64,000 bases of DNA from Anastatus disparis (GCA_017163975.1 JAFFSR010000316.1:1090001-1154000), one strand, 5' to 3'. Numbered from the stretch's first letter, positions 11,033-22,604 are shown. The notes: generated by a model not told the origin, from the sequence alone. Numbers and translations are program-made.

Positions 11033-11860
11033 ATGTCAAATAATCAAAGAGATACAAGAGGCAGATTTGTTAACCAACATCAAGATGGAAAACAATCTAC
11101 AGGAAGATCTAAAAAGAGGCCAAGGAAATTTCTTGGTAGGAGTGAAAAAAATTCTCCTGAAGCTAAGAGAAGTAGACCCTCTACTTCTTTTTCTAAACTA
11201 AAAAGAACAGAATTTTCAAGTTCCAGGGCAAAAATAGAATTGTTGATATCAACATTCTATTTCCTGAGTTTAAAAATATTATGTGCTGCAATGTGTGCTA
11301 TAATAAAATACAATTTATTGAATCTTCTTTTCAAGGACTAGGATGTAAAATTGATGTGATTTGCAATTCTTGTGGCCAATAAGCATCTATAAACTCTAGC
11401 AAGAGAGTGGGCGTAATGAATAATGTATGAGAAGTGAATAGACGTAGTGTTCTTGCTGCTCGTGCACTTGGCCATGGACTTGCTGACTTATCTACTTTTT
11501 ATGTTATAATGGATTTGCCAAAGCCAGTTGCACAGTCAGCGTTCAATCTTATCAATGATCAACTTAGTGAAGTATGTGAACAAGTGGCAGAAGAATCTAT
11601 GTCTGAAGCTGTTAAGAAATAACTTGATTCGATTTCCCCAAATAGTGCTGATCTTGATGTAATTTTCTCAAGATGATGGAAAAATTTGATATTCAACTTG
11701 GAAACGTATCTGTTGAGTGGATCAGGGCTTCAAATGATAAAAGATGATTCAATGTAGAGTGATCAACTATGTCCCATTTAAAAGAAGCACATACTCTGAA
11801 TAGAAAAGAACGAATAGCTGTGGTGGATTACCATGCACCGGATGCATATTAAATTCATGT
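11033..11860 (+). pseudogene. Mutator-like transposase relic (N-terminal part)
   Basis: A basic N-terminus (MSNNQRDTRGRFVNQ, then a Lys/Arg/Ser-rich tract) opens at 11033. Near 11230-11245 the frame shifts, after which the other frame reads RIVDINILFPEF, a Cys pair CCNVC and a second pair CNSCG, the layout of a zinc ribbon. After a stop it continues into VNRRSVLAARALGHGLADL, STFYVIMDLPKPVAQSAFN and a helical tail. That order, especially NRR..A.R.LG.G...L..F...M.LP.PV, is what I know from the metazoan Mutator-like transposase domain family. At least one frameshift and several stops (near 11380, 11428, 11620) are present, and the catalytic DDE part is not recognisable downstream. Terminal inverted repeats were not found. 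Identification rests on motif memory, not a search. Confidence 0.6.
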
Positions 11861-12086
11861 AAGTGTATAATTCTAATTATTATTACATATTTGGATGTGG
11901 ATTCTATTTATAAATTTTAATATTAATTAAAATATAAATTTTTAATCTCAATTTTATTTCTTAATTTTGAATTCGAATTATAAAATAAAATATAAAATGA
12001 TTACTCCATATTAAATATTATTTTTTAGTTTTAAACTGATTCAAGGTTAGTAAAAGTAATTCTAACAACTATCAAAGTAACCATTT

Positions 12087-12123
12087 ACTATGTATTTGTT
12101 GACTCTTACAACAAATACATAGT
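12087..12123. repeat. Perfect 15-bp hairpin
   Basis: ACTATGTATTTGTTG at 12087-12101 is followed by a 7-base loop and the exact complement at 12109-12123. It stands alone in AT-rich DNA between 11861 and 12408, where nothing else is recognised. Confidence 0.6.
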
Positions 12124-12408
12124 TTTATTGGTGAACAATGATGAGCATTGACAAAATATTTTATAATAAGATAAATTATTATTATTGCTTATTTTAATAA
12201 TATATCTTTTTGCATTTTAGCTTTATCGAGTCGATAACAAGGCTCTCTTGTCTGGTATCCCTTTTTTATATAGTAAGTTGATATAAATAAGAGATACGAG
12301 GAAAAAATTATTTTGTGAAAGATAAGTATAGCATTGATAATTTTAAGATTTAATAATTAAAAACTTTAAAGCTGTTTTTCTCAAATATTGAATTTTTAAA
12401 ATTCTAGG

Positions 12409-12728
12409 TGCTGCCCCGTGAGATTTGAGCTGAACCGCTGGATGGATCTGACTTTTCCAAACTGATTTAACTTCAGTATTAGCATTATTCTCGTGTGATT
12501 AAAGGGTTTTGAAATCAAATGATTAGAAGTTATTAAAAAATAAAAAAATAAGGTGAAAATATTAAAATTTATTAAATAAATTGATATTTTTTGTTGATAA
12601 GTAAAAAATTTTTTGTGTTCCAGGAATTCCCTCATTCACGCGAGAATGGCAAGAATACTGAAGCTAAATATGTTTAGAAAAGTCATTTCTATCTAGCGGT
12701 TCAGCTTAAACCTTACGGGGGAGCAATT
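12409..12728. mobile_element. MITE with roughly 90-bp inverted ends
   Basis: The left end has GAGCTGAACCGCTGGAT, GACTTTTCCAAAC, CTTCAGTATT and ATTCTCGTGTGA. The right end mirrors these as TCACGCGAGAAT, AATACTGAAG, GTTTAGAAAAGTC and AGCGGTTCAGCTT. About 140 bp of unpaired AT-rich DNA lies between. Outer bases GCTGCCCCGT and ACGGGGGAGC pair imperfectly. The target duplication is not resolved. Confidence 0.65.
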
Positions 12729-13265
12729 ATAAGAACAAGAATTGATCGAATGATTAGGGGACTATGGCTACAGCAATATGAGCTTATAAAGGCTTAAAAT
12801 AAAGGTATTTTAGTCCACTTTTAAATACTATTTTCATTTTTAAAGAATTAAGTCAAATCTAATTAATACATAACTTTTTTACTTGCAAGTGGAAAAGGTG
12901 TTTAGTGCCCTTAAGTCTATTAGTCACAAATTTTCCAATCTTGCTATATTTTAATATTTGACATTACAGTGCATGTGCGTTTATGGCTACGGATTATGTT
13001 GGTTTATTTAATTAGATAAATCTATTCTTGAGCCTTTTTCCGAGTTAATAGTGTTATTTAGTTGTCTTACAAAAACATGTAAAAACGTTTTATAAGAAAT
13101 ATTATTAGAATAAAAATTTAACACAAAATATTTGAAACATTAAAGATTTCGTAAGAATGCATTATACATTTTCATGTTAAAAATTTTGGTATAAGATTAT
13201 ATTTTATGGAATATTTTTCATTAAAATTCTAATCGAATTTATCGAATTTAATACGAAATTTCTAA
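12729..13265. other. AT-rich spacer
   Basis: No gene or repeat was recognised before the left arm of the large palindrome begins. Confidence 0.4.
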
Positions 13266-14479
13266 TTGTAACCACGCTAAGAAAGAAGATAAATGAAAAA
13301 TAAAAATTTGTATGAAAATTTTCAAAATTCTCTTAAATTAAAACTGCACTGAGAAAATTAGTTTTCTAAAACTTGTTTTCTTCAGACAGTAGCAAATAAC
13401 TTGCATACAAATTTTGGAGCAAATGTATCGAATGGTTTCCGTGAAATAGAAAAATAATAAAATTAATAGTATATCAAAAAAATCAATTTTCAAATGTTTT
13501 TATTATTTTAACAGTAATCAAATAATTTCTATACACATTTTTAAGCAAATTCTTAGAGTAGTTTACGTAAAATCCAAAAAAAATGAAAAATTTAAAATAA
13601 ATTTTTTTCAAAAGTTTCAAAATGCTCTAAAATTATAACTGCTCTAAGAAAATAAGTTTTCCAAAGCTTGTTTCATTAAGACAATAACGAATGATTTTCA
13701 TAATAATTTTATAGGAAATCTATCGAATGGTTTTAGTGTAATATAAAAAAAATGAAAAATAAACATTTTTTCAAAATTTTCAAAATTTTCTTAAATTAAA
13801 ATTGCGCTCAGAAAATGAGTTTTCCAAAGCTTATTTTCTTTAGACAATAGCGAATAACTTCCATACAAATTTTGGAGCAAATCTATCGAATGGTTTTCGT
13901 AAAATAGAAAAATAATAAAAAATAACAACTTTTTTAAAAATTTTCAAAATGCTCTAAAATTAATAGTATGCGAAGAAAAAAAAATTAAAAATAAACATGT
14001 TTTCAAAAATTTTCTAAATGCTCTAAAATTATAACTGTCCTGAAGAAATGAGTTTTCCAAAGCTAATTTTCCTCAGACAATAGCGAATAACTTGCATACA
14101 AATTTTCGAGCAAATCTATCAAATGGTTTGCATAAAATAGAAAAAAAATGAAAAAAAAAAATTTTTTTTTAAATTTTTAAATTGCTCTAAAATTAAAAGT
14201 GCGCTAAGAAAATCAGTTAGTAAAAGTTTTTCTTCTTTTAGCAGTCACAAATAATGTTTATACAAATTTTCAAGAAAATTCTTCGAGTAGTTTACGTAAA
14301 ATACCAAAAAAAATGAAAAATCAAAATTTTTTTAAAATTATTAAAATGACTGAAAAAAAATGAGCTAAGAAGATCAATTTTTAATAGCTTCCCCCCCAGT
14401 TAGAAAGAAAAAAAAATTGCATGCAAAATTTGAAGCAAATCCATTGAGTAGTTCTCGAGATATTATTGGCGTACTGAAA

Positions 14480-14559
<80 letters not shown>

Positions 14560-14690
14560 ACACATACACACATGCAGACATTTTCTGGAAACCACTTTTT
14601 TCGACTCCCCGAGTCTAAATATGTACTAATTAATGAAAAAATAGAAAAAAAATTTTTTTATCGATACAATGCTTTCTTTATGAGAAAGCA
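13266..14690. repeat. Large palindrome, left arm
   Basis: The arm is built of diverged units of roughly 150-230 bp around a core like GAAAATGAGTTTTCCAAAGC, then CAAATCTATCGAATGG and TTTTCAAAATGCTCTAAAATT (cores near 13370, 13650, 13825, 14050, 14200). Its inner end carries a (CA)n microsatellite and TTCTGGAAACCACTTTTTTCGAC, followed by GATACAATGCTTTC. All are mirrored in the right arm. No coding frame. Confidence 0.75.
14480..14570. repeat. (CA)n microsatellite
   Basis: A (CA) run of about 36 repeats with minor interruptions. It occupies the position in the left arm that matches the (GT)n/(GTGC)n tract of the right arm. Confidence 0.9.
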
Positions 14691-15121
14691 AAAACGTTAA
14701 AAAAGTGATAAAAATTAATTTTTTTTGTATTATACTGTGAGGAAAAGTTATTAGCAAAAAGTGTTTTAAATAAAAATGTTTTGTAATAATTTATTACACA
14801 TTTTTAAGCTGAGGGAAATTTTTTTTAAAGTTATTTCCGTGGATATTAAGTCCAAAAAGTCTTTTTTCTAATCGTAAATCGCATCCAAAAAATACTTATT
14901 AAATACAAATAATTCATACTATAAAAAAATTGTATTTAAAAAAAGTCTACAAGTTTTATGAAAAAATTTTTTTTCGAAATTGATCGTTTTCATGTTATTG
15001 CGATTTTTATAGCAAAAACGCATGTTTTTCGTGTTTTGTAAGCTTTATTTTTGTTTTTAATGATTTTTTTGATAAAATGCAAAATTTTTAAGTTTTTTTT
15101 GTGAAAAACCGCCTGACAACA
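14691..15121. other. Unpaired centre of the large palindrome
   Basis: AT-rich spacer of about 430 bp with no partner in either arm and no coding frame. Confidence 0.6.
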
Positions 15122-15245
15122 TGCTTTTGCTTTCTCATAGAGAAAGCATTGTATCGATAAAAAAAATTTTTTTCTATTTTTTCATTAATTTGTACATATT
15201 TGAACTCGGTGAGTCGAAAAAAGTGGTTTCCAGAAAATGTCTGTA

Positions 15246-15325
<80 letters not shown>

Positions 15326-16290
15326 TGTGTGTGTGTGTGTGTGTGTGTATGAATTCAGTTAGTAAACTGTATCTCGAGAACTACTCGATGGATTTGCTTC
15401 TAATTTTGCATGGAATTTAGTTTTGTGACTAACTTGCTGGGAAGCTATTGATAATTGGTTCTTCTAGCGTAGTTTTCATTTTAAAGTTTAAAAAAAAAAA
15501 AAAAAAATTCGATTTTTCATTTTTTTTTTTGTTTACTACTCGATGAATTTGCTTCAAAATTTGCATGGAATTTATTTGTGATTGCCCGGATAAAATAAAT
15601 TTTTAAAAACTGATTTTCTTAGCTTAGTTTTAATTATAGAGCATTTTGAAATTAAAAAAAAAATGTTTCTATTTATTAAGCCAATAAAATCTTAAAAACT
15701 ACTCGATGGATTTACTTCAAATTTCCCATACAATTCAATTTTTTGATGAACTGGTGCGGAAGCTATTGAGAATTGGTTTTCTTAGGGTAGTTTTTTTTTT
15801 GAAATCATTTTAAGAATTTTAAAAAAATTTAGATTTTTCATTTTTTTTGTATTTTACGTAAACTACTCGAAGAATTTGTTCGAAAATTTGTATGGAACTT
15901 AATTTCGACTGCCAAAAGTATAAAAAATTTTGTAAACTAATTTTCTGAGCGCACTTTTAATTTTAGAGCATTTTTAAAATTTTTTCAAAAACTTTTATTT
16001 TTAATTTTTTTCTATTTTACAAAAACCATTTGATAGATTTGCTCCAAAATTTGTATGCAATTTATTCGCTACTGTCTGAAGAAAACAAGCTTTGGAAAAC
16101 TAATTTTCTCAGCGCAGTTTTAATTTTAGAGCATTTTTAAAATTTTGAAAAGAAAATGTTATTTATTTAACCAGTTAGATCTCGAAAATTACTCGATGGA
16201 TTTGCTTCAAATTTTGTATACCATCTATGTTTTTGTATAAGTAGACGGAAAGCTATTGAAAATTGGTATTCATAGTGTAGTTTTTTTTAT
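15122..16290. repeat. Large palindrome, right arm
   Basis: It opens with GCTTTCTCATAGAGAAAGC and ATTGTATCGATAAAAAAAAT, then GTCGAAAAAAGTGGTTTCCAG, a (GT)n tract, and CTCGAGAACTACTCGATGG. Diverged unit cores such as AATTTTCTCAGCGCAGTTTT and TTAGAGCATTTT follow. All are reverse complements of left-arm blocks in mirrored order. Arm divergence is clearly visible, so the structure is not recent. Confidence 0.75.
15248..15350. repeat. (GT)n / (GTGC)n compound microsatellite
   Basis: A GT run, about thirteen GTGC tetramers, then a GT run again. It is the mirrored partner of the (CA)n tract at 14480, which has no GTGC block. Confidence 0.9.
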
Positions 16291-16585
16291 AGAGCCATAA
16301 ACATGAACTGTATTTATATATAAATATGATTGCATTTTATAAAGATTAGAAATTTTGTTGTCATCATTCTTTTTATTACTACATTATATCATTTTTTCAA
16401 TAGAATAAATTTTTTTGTATTACTTGATGATTTAAAATAAATTATAAATGTTGAAAAAGCAAACAGCTAGCATATATGTTTGAAATTTATTTAGTACAAT
16501 ATGAGTAAATATTAATGTTAGACAATTTTTTAATATTAAAATCACATTTAAATAAATATAAAAAAATTAATGAAACTCAAAGAAC

Positions 16586-16684
16586 TCTATGAGAAAGCAT
16601 TCCGCCAAAGCACTTGGCAGCGTTTTTACTTTCTATTAGAGAAAGCATTGTATGCATAAAAAAAATTTTTTTTTTTTTTCATTA
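16586..16684. repeat. Partial copy of the palindrome family end
   Basis: ATGAGAAAGCATTCCGCCAA followed by GGCAGCG, then AGAGAAAGCATTGTATGCATAAAAAAAATT, matches the inner sequence at 15128 and the separate fragment at 20466. The copy ends where the TTAACCC element begins. Confidence 0.55.
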
Positions 16685-17137
16685 ACCCTTTCAGAAATAA
16701 TGTACATTATAATGTACACTTGGCGGAAAGGATATTTTTCCGAATGTTAACCTCAAATGGCAACATTGCATATTTTACCACAGACATAAGGCAATTCCAA
16801 ATTATAGAACAAATTTTACATCATCGTTACTTATTACTTGATGACATAATTGTAATAATTTTCATGATCTAAATAATGATTTCATGAAATAAAATTTTAA
16901 TTTCTCAGTTCAATAATCATATAGTACCTAATATTGTTAATTTAAATTATCTTTGTAATAAAATTTTAGTTGTTATCATTTGAATTTTGCATAAATAACC
17001 TGTATGAAAAAATAAAATAAACATGATGCGAAACTCAATGCATAATTCGAAGTTCTCTTACGTCTGTAGTAAAATATGCTGCGCTGCCATTTGAGGTGCA
17101 CATTCGGAAAAATATCCTTTCCGACAAGTGTACATTG
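16682..17137. mobile_element. TTAACCC-ended MITE, right end lost
   Basis: The left end is TTAA at 16682 followed by CCCTTTCAGAAATAATG. Inverted arms 16711-16803 and 17044-17136 share ATGTACACTTGGCGGAAAGG, TTTTTCCGAATGT, CCTCAAATGGCA and ACAGACATAAG in mirrored order. The expected right terminus CATTATTTCTGAAAGGG is absent; sequence after 17137 diverges. A piggyBac-type TTAA MITE truncated at its right end is the simplest reading. Confidence 0.6.
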
Positions 17138-17704
17138 ACATTTTTTGGTTTTTTTTGAAATTGTGCAAAAGTGGTTTTAAATTTTGTAAAAAAAAATATG
17201 TGTATTAGATTGAAGTGGACTATTTTCGATCTCAAATTGAGGGCCTAAGTTATTATATCTTTGATAGAAACTGAGAAATCTTGAAAAGAAAAAAGTGAAA
17301 ATCACAAAATCACTGACCTTTGGAATTTAGATGATTTTTGGTATTTTCTTGCTTCTTAACTTTGAACAAACATATCTTTGGTTCTAATTATTATTTTTTA
17401 ATTATGAAAACTGGATTATTCACACTTCAATTAAGAGCTTTTTTTACATTTTTCTTAAAATAAGACTGGAAACGTCTATAATTTTAGTTTTTCGAAGCGT
17501 TAGACCGTACCGCTCTGGCTTTACTCATATTTTGGTACCTAAAAATATATCTCAAAGTTTTGTCAAGATCTGTGACCCGAAGCTCATAGCCTCTCTCGGT
17601 AAGATTGATCCTCATTTTTACCCTGTTTTTATTCATCTCTAACTCTCTCTTTCTATTTCCTAATCACTCTCTTACGCTCACTAATTTTTTTTTAATAGAA
17701 GTTA
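17138..17704. other. AT-rich spacer
   Basis: No gene was recognised. A stretch near 17540-17600 (AAGTTTTGTCAAGATCTGTGACCCG) weakly resembles the arm of the palindrome at 27081, so an old related repeat may lie here. Confidence 0.35.
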
Positions 17705-17781
17705 AGTTTTGTTGCAAAATTAAATGAAAACAACACTTAGATTTCGAGCGAGATGTAACAATTTATTTTTAGTCTATAGGC

Positions 17782-17822
17782 GACGTTTCGAGCCCTTTGA
17801 TTGGACTCTTTATCAAGCTAGA
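17782..17822 (-). ncRNA. Degenerate hammerhead-ribozyme-like motif of the PLE
   Basis: On the minus strand the sequence reads CTTGATAAA, then a 6-bp stem GAGTCC / GGGCTC closing a 7-base loop, then GAAACGTCGCC. The stem II plus GAAAC layout matches the hammerhead-like motif known in PLE terminal regions. The invariant CUGAUGA is not intact (TTGATAA), so cleavage activity is unlikely. Stems I and III were not demonstrated. Confidence 0.4.
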
Positions 17823-18429
17823 AACAATTCAAAAAACACCAAATGTAAAACATTTTTTTTAAAATTACAATGTAGAAGCACTTATTACAAAATTTGTATT
17901 AAAATGTACCTTTATGCCCAAAAGGCAAGTCAGTTAATTAAACTATAAAAAAACGCAGTCCCTAGGTCAGAAATAATAGAAAGTAAATAAATAAGTAATT
18001 AAACAAATAAATAAACAATAGAAGTTATAAAACAAATGAGTAAGTCGAAAAATTTAAAAAAATATAATTTAAAGACGCGAAACAGACAAAAAAACTTTAA
18101 CAGAAATTACTTACATCGTCGAGATTAAAAGGAAAACAATGGCAAAAGTACAGAATCGCCAACGTCTTATATACGCAATGACATGTACACATACATCTAT
18201 ATGAAAGACTTATATCTATAAAGCATTAAAGTTGTGTAGGAGAGACGTTAAAAGCGGTAGTAACTAGTCAACACAATCAACACATAAGGCAATCATAAGC
18301 ATAAACATTCAAATTTAAATTTAAATTATGAAAGACAACAAGGGCATTTAATATGGTTTTAAGAAAAACGGAATTAAAATAATATTTTTAGAAAAAAACA
18401 AGAAAAATAAAACTTTTATCAAAAATAAT

Positions 18430-20420
18430 TCAATAACCGCTCGATCTAATGGTGTTGACTGTATCCTTATATACATTTTTAAGGAACTGAGTGTCCAAAA
18501 TCCTGTTCATAGTTCTCTCATTAAAATGTATGTAAAGCATTTCTAGAAACTCTCTTTTTTTCCTATCGCTTTCACGTCCAACAATCGAAATCTTATCGAT
18601 GTCAATCTTATGCTTAGTGTCAACAATATGAGAAACCAATGCAGATTTTTTATTAAGATCTCTAATGTCTCTCTTATGTTCTTTCATGCGGTCAATAAGC
18701 GCTCTTGAAGTTTGTCGAATATAAACATATTTGCAATTCGTATAAGGAATTTTATAGACAACATTCTTATTGTTTTCTTTTTCATTTACATCTTTGCATA
18801 AACTAACAAAGTTAAATTTGTTTGAATTTTTATAAATAAGTCTATAGTTTGAGTGTTTAAAAATCTTATTAAAAACAAATTGTAATTCCTTGATAAATGA
18901 GAAAACAGCTATTTTTTTATTTTCACTATTGTTAACAATATTTTTAGAACTGGAGAGACTGTTATTTAATTTATATATTCTTTTCTTAGTGTATTTCTCT
19001 ATAAAATTCATTGGATAGTCATTTCTTTTTAAAACATTAAAGACAAAATTCAAATTTTTCTCTTGATATTTCACGTCAGATAATAACATACATTTGTCAA
19101 CTAAGCTATAAACCACTGCGATTTTCTGTGTAAGTGGGTGGTGTGAAAAATAATTTATATAAACATTTGAAGAAGTTGGTTTTCTATACCAATCTACCTC
19201 AAGATGATTATAATTGGGATTTTTAGTTACACAAACATCAAGAAAATTTATTTTATTATTTTCCTCCATTTCAAGTGTGAATTTCAAAAATTCATCCTGT
19301 TTATTAAATTCGTCTAAAATTTTATCAATATTTTCTTTATCAACAATTAAAAAACAATCGTCGACATATCTAGTATAGAAAAATATTGAATTCTTTAATT
19401 TGTTCAAACAGTTGTTTTCTATAATCTCCAAACTGAATTCTGCAAGCCATGGACCTGTGCAGAATCCCATAGGAGCTCCTAAAATTTGTTTAAAAAATTT
19501 ATTATTGAATTTAAAAAATGTGGAATTATATAAAAATCTAATTATATCTATAAATTCATGAACTGATAATTTTAAAACACTTCTCAAATATCTCCACTTA
19601 CATTTAATCGCAGTAGCTATGATGTCAAAACTAATATTTGTAAATAAAGAAACCACGTCTAATGAAACTAAGTTATGTATGTTTGAAATTGAAAAATCTT
19701 TAATTTTGTCCTTGAATTGCAAACTGTTGGTGATCGAATGAGCCGAACGCGGAACATATTTACGAAAAATCAACGCAATAGCCTTGTCTAGAGTGTTTGG
19801 GCTATTAACCGCAGAAACAATAATGCGTACTGGCAAATCTTTTTTATGTACTTTTATCAAACCATAAGCTTTAGCAAGCTCAGTTTTCTTAATGTTTTTT
19901 ATATTAACAATGTTGAATATACTTTCACAATCAAACAATTTCCAATTATCCAATTTACAAAGAAATTTCTCAGTGTCTGTTTTTAATTTATTCAGAGGAT
20001 TTTTATTTAATTGCTGGTAGTAACTAGTGTTATTAAGTGCTTCTTCAACCTTTTTAGTATAAGATGTTTTTTCAATAATAATCGTGGCACCTCCTTTATC
20101 TGCCTTTGTCACAAACAAATTTTCATTTTCACTGAGAAATCTCCTTGTATCACAAATAGCATTATGCAGTAAGAAATCAATACCAACAGAACATGTGTTC
20201 TTTTTTTGTTTGATAAAAGATGTCAAATTTCTAATTAAAGAGTCTTTTATTAACTTATTGTCGGTTGTTTCATTTTCAGAAAAATTACTCCTGTCTAAAA
20301 ATTCTATTTATTTAATAACGTCAAAATAATCCTTATGGTTTAGATTTTCAGTATAATTAAACTTATTGCCCAAACCCAAGATATACTTAACTTGTTTAGG
20401 CAGGGAAGTTAAGTTTTTTT
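18430..20420 (-). pseudogene. PLE reverse transcriptase / GIY-YIG endonuclease
   Basis: This is the polyprotein that copies element RNA and nicks the target for PLE transposition. Counting from the first Met of the long open part (20226), I see KADKGGATII at 41-50, YGLIKVHKKDLPVR at 121-134, motif A SLDVVSLFTNI at 188-198, APMGFCTGP at 251-259, the catalytic YVDD at 287-290, INFLDV near 327 and WYRKPTSS at 346-353. The C-terminal GIY-YIG-type domain follows from about 489 (VVYKIPY...YVYIRQTSRALIDRMKEH). The long frame is 598 aa. The same frame continues upstream through one TAA (20308-20310) into NLTSLPKQVKYILGLGNKF, a usual PLE N-terminal motif, so the Met at 20226 is not the true start. Odd points: the YIG glycine is Arg and the first Cys of the usual CxxC is Tyr, so nuclease activity is doubtful even though the RT looks well preserved. 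Confidence 0.9.
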
Positions 20421-20465
20421 TACATTGTAATCACGTTTAAGAAAATAAAATCAAATTACTCTAAC

Positions 20466-20516
20466 TCAATGAGCTCTATGAGAAAGCATTGCGCCAAAGC
20501 ATTTAGCAGCGTTTTA
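20466..20516. repeat. Short dispersed repeat end, ATGAGAAAGCATTGCGCC
   Basis: Nearly identical to 16586-16645. It probably marks one end of the same repeat family and lies immediately 5' of the PLE truncation point. Confidence 0.5.
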
Positions 20517-20879
20517 CACTAAAAATCAATGTTTTCAATCACATATAACTCAGAAAGTATTAATTGGAAAAAATTACTCGTTAAAAACTTTTCGCTTAGA
20601 ATTTATTCTTATATCGAACTGAATATGGTTATTTTGAATATTTTTTTTCAACCCCTAGAAGGAGTAACTACCACTCCCTGGGCAACAGTACATTGGCACT
20701 ATATAACTTTTGTTTTTTGGGCTATTCTTTAGCTACTGATCAAATTTTACATTCATCTATTTTATACGAAAAAATTAGCAGCTGAAAACCTTCAATAACT
20801 GGACTATAAATCTTACTATATGTAACATAAAAAAATTTAAATAAATTATTGCAAATAAACCCATTAAGTAAAAACAATT
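20517..20879. other. AT-rich spacer
   Basis: No feature was recognised. Confidence 0.4.
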
Positions 20880-21075
20880 GAACTCGATAAAGATTTTTCT
20901 GTTTCAGACCTCATTCGAAAACTAATGAAAATTTTATATTTTTTCATAGAATAGGATTGTTTGCTCGTCCCGGAATCTATTAGACTATGGCCTTACTTTT
21001 ATATAACAATATTTAATTTATTAATAATAACGAAAATTTAGATTAGATAAAGACAAAGCTATACGGCCTCCTCTT
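20880..21075. mobile_element. Half copy of TTAA palindromic MITE (family B)
   Basis: The sequence from TTTCAGACCTCATTCGAAAACT to GCTATACGGCCTCCTCTTTA matches the right half of the intact copy at 43329-43717. The left half is missing and the terminal TTAA is mutated to TTAT. It is a truncated, older copy. Confidence 0.7.
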
Positions 21076-21550
21076 TATGGAACACCAAGTAAAAACGAGC
21101 TCAGGTTTTCATTGTTGGATCACGGGGCTCGGACGGCAATGCGTATCTCAGTTTACGCAATCCTCCAATAGGTGGCGCAAGTGCCGATTTTTTTCTTCCG
21201 ATTTCTCGATCCGCACTAAATATCTCTTTATTATTATATGTACATATTATAAGTAAAAATTGTGTGTTGTTTCTCTCCAGTTTAAAATTTATGTAGCCAA
21301 TTAATAATAATAATGGGACGTTAAAAAATAATTTATTTAATTATTTAATTAATAATCTATTTTATACTTTTGACCACTATTCGAAATTCGCTCTTTTTAA
21401 TTTCAAATCACTATTCAAATTAAGGTAGCAAAAAGAATTTATCTCAACTCGATGAACTCTACAATATAAATTCTATTAATTAATCCAAAACGATAAAATT
21501 TCAATTCAATTCAATATATATATATGAAAAAACCAGAAGAAAATTTATTC
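21076..21550. other. Spacer, nothing recognised
   Basis: A GC-richer patch at 21110-21190 (GGCGCAAGTGCCG) is present; no gene or repeat was identified. Confidence 0.35.
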
Positions 21551-21658
21551 TATTACCCTGGTAGAAAATTTGTCTAGTTTTATCGAGGCCTCGATTACTT
21601 AACATACAAAACTAGACACATCTAGACAGATCTAGAGTAAATTTCTACCAGGGTATTA
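21551..21658. mobile_element. 98-bp MITE with CCCTGGTAGAAA ends
   Basis: The body is 21556-21653, beginning CCCTGGTAGAAA and ending TTTCTACCAGGG, flanked by TATTA on both sides (21551-21555 and 21654-21658). Inner GTCTAGTTTT and AAAACTAGAC also pair. The TSD reads as 5 bp if TATTA is a true duplication; a shorter duplication cannot be excluded. Superfamily not assigned. Confidence 0.7.
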
Positions 21659-22604
21659 CTAATTTTATATAATAATGTAGAAATTCTAGGAAAAAAAAAC
21701 AAACACTGATAAGTTATCAATGATTCACTTTAATATAAAATTATAAAAACCACCAGAAAATGAAGAATTCAATTTTATGAAAGTTCGGCGTTTATTTCTC
21801 TTTTTAGGTTATGCAGGATCACGTGGCTATTTAGATAGCCTACCATAACTTTTCGCCATCTGACTCCAAATTTGTATTATTCACAAAAAAAAACATACAA
21901 CTTTATCGTATTCTATTAGTCATTTTTATCTTTCACTATTTTATCATTTGATTCAAAGCAAGAGAAAGATCAATTTATTTTCGTTTATTGTTATAAAACT
22001 TTTTTTAGATTCAATCAATCGCAACAAAACAAAAGAAAATTTAATATTCAAAATTTCTAAATAATTCAATTTATACCTCTAGAGAATATAGCTTCGCATA
22101 CATTTTTCGAGTTTCGTCCGTCAACCCTGATGCAATTCAAAATGTGGTTATGAAAGAATTGGCTGGAAAAATGGCTAAGATGGCAGTTTCACAGACGAGG
22201 GATGTAGTTTCCTCAAGTCGATCGCTATTTTCTCCTTTCTCAATCTCTTTGCAACCAACCAAGTAAATTCATTTTTTAATCAAAGATGTTACGAAAGAAA
22301 AAAAAATATCTTTATGAAGTAAAAGCACAAGAAAAAAAGGAAAAAGCCAATTCAATCACGTTCACCACTACAAATTCAAGAAAAATAAAAAAATTTAGAA
22401 ATCGAATAGCTTCTACTTTATTCCGACAACTAAGAAAATTAAAAAATATCTTACTTCTACGGTAACTGAAACGACAATGAGGCACTAAGAAGAAGGAAGC
22501 AAATGCGTAGATGTCTACTTATTCAGTATTGCTATCCTTGTTAGTTACTTCCGTTAATTGCTATCTAATTTCTTTCTCCTACCTCGCGATTTCCTAACAG
22601 AGTT
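21659..22604. other. Spacer, nothing recognised
   Basis: Mostly AT-rich. A mixed-composition stretch at 22085-22270 has no convincing frame or family. Confidence 0.35.

Larger units (their letters stand above)
17705..20455 (-). mobile_element. Penelope-like retroelement 1, 5' truncated
   Basis: The unit comprises a reverse-strand RT plus GIY-YIG frame (18430-20420) and about 720 bp of 3' non-coding sequence that includes a hammerhead-like motif (17782-17822). The 5' part of the protein is missing beyond a KNLTSLPKQ segment, so the copy is truncated. Boundaries are approximate because PLEs lack simple terminal repeats. The sequence just beyond 20455 resumes a host-side repeat also found at 16586. 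Confidence 0.75.

Noticed and set aside
14374..15420. Frames over the CA/GT microsatellites
   Set aside because: Cys-Val or His-Thr repeats only.
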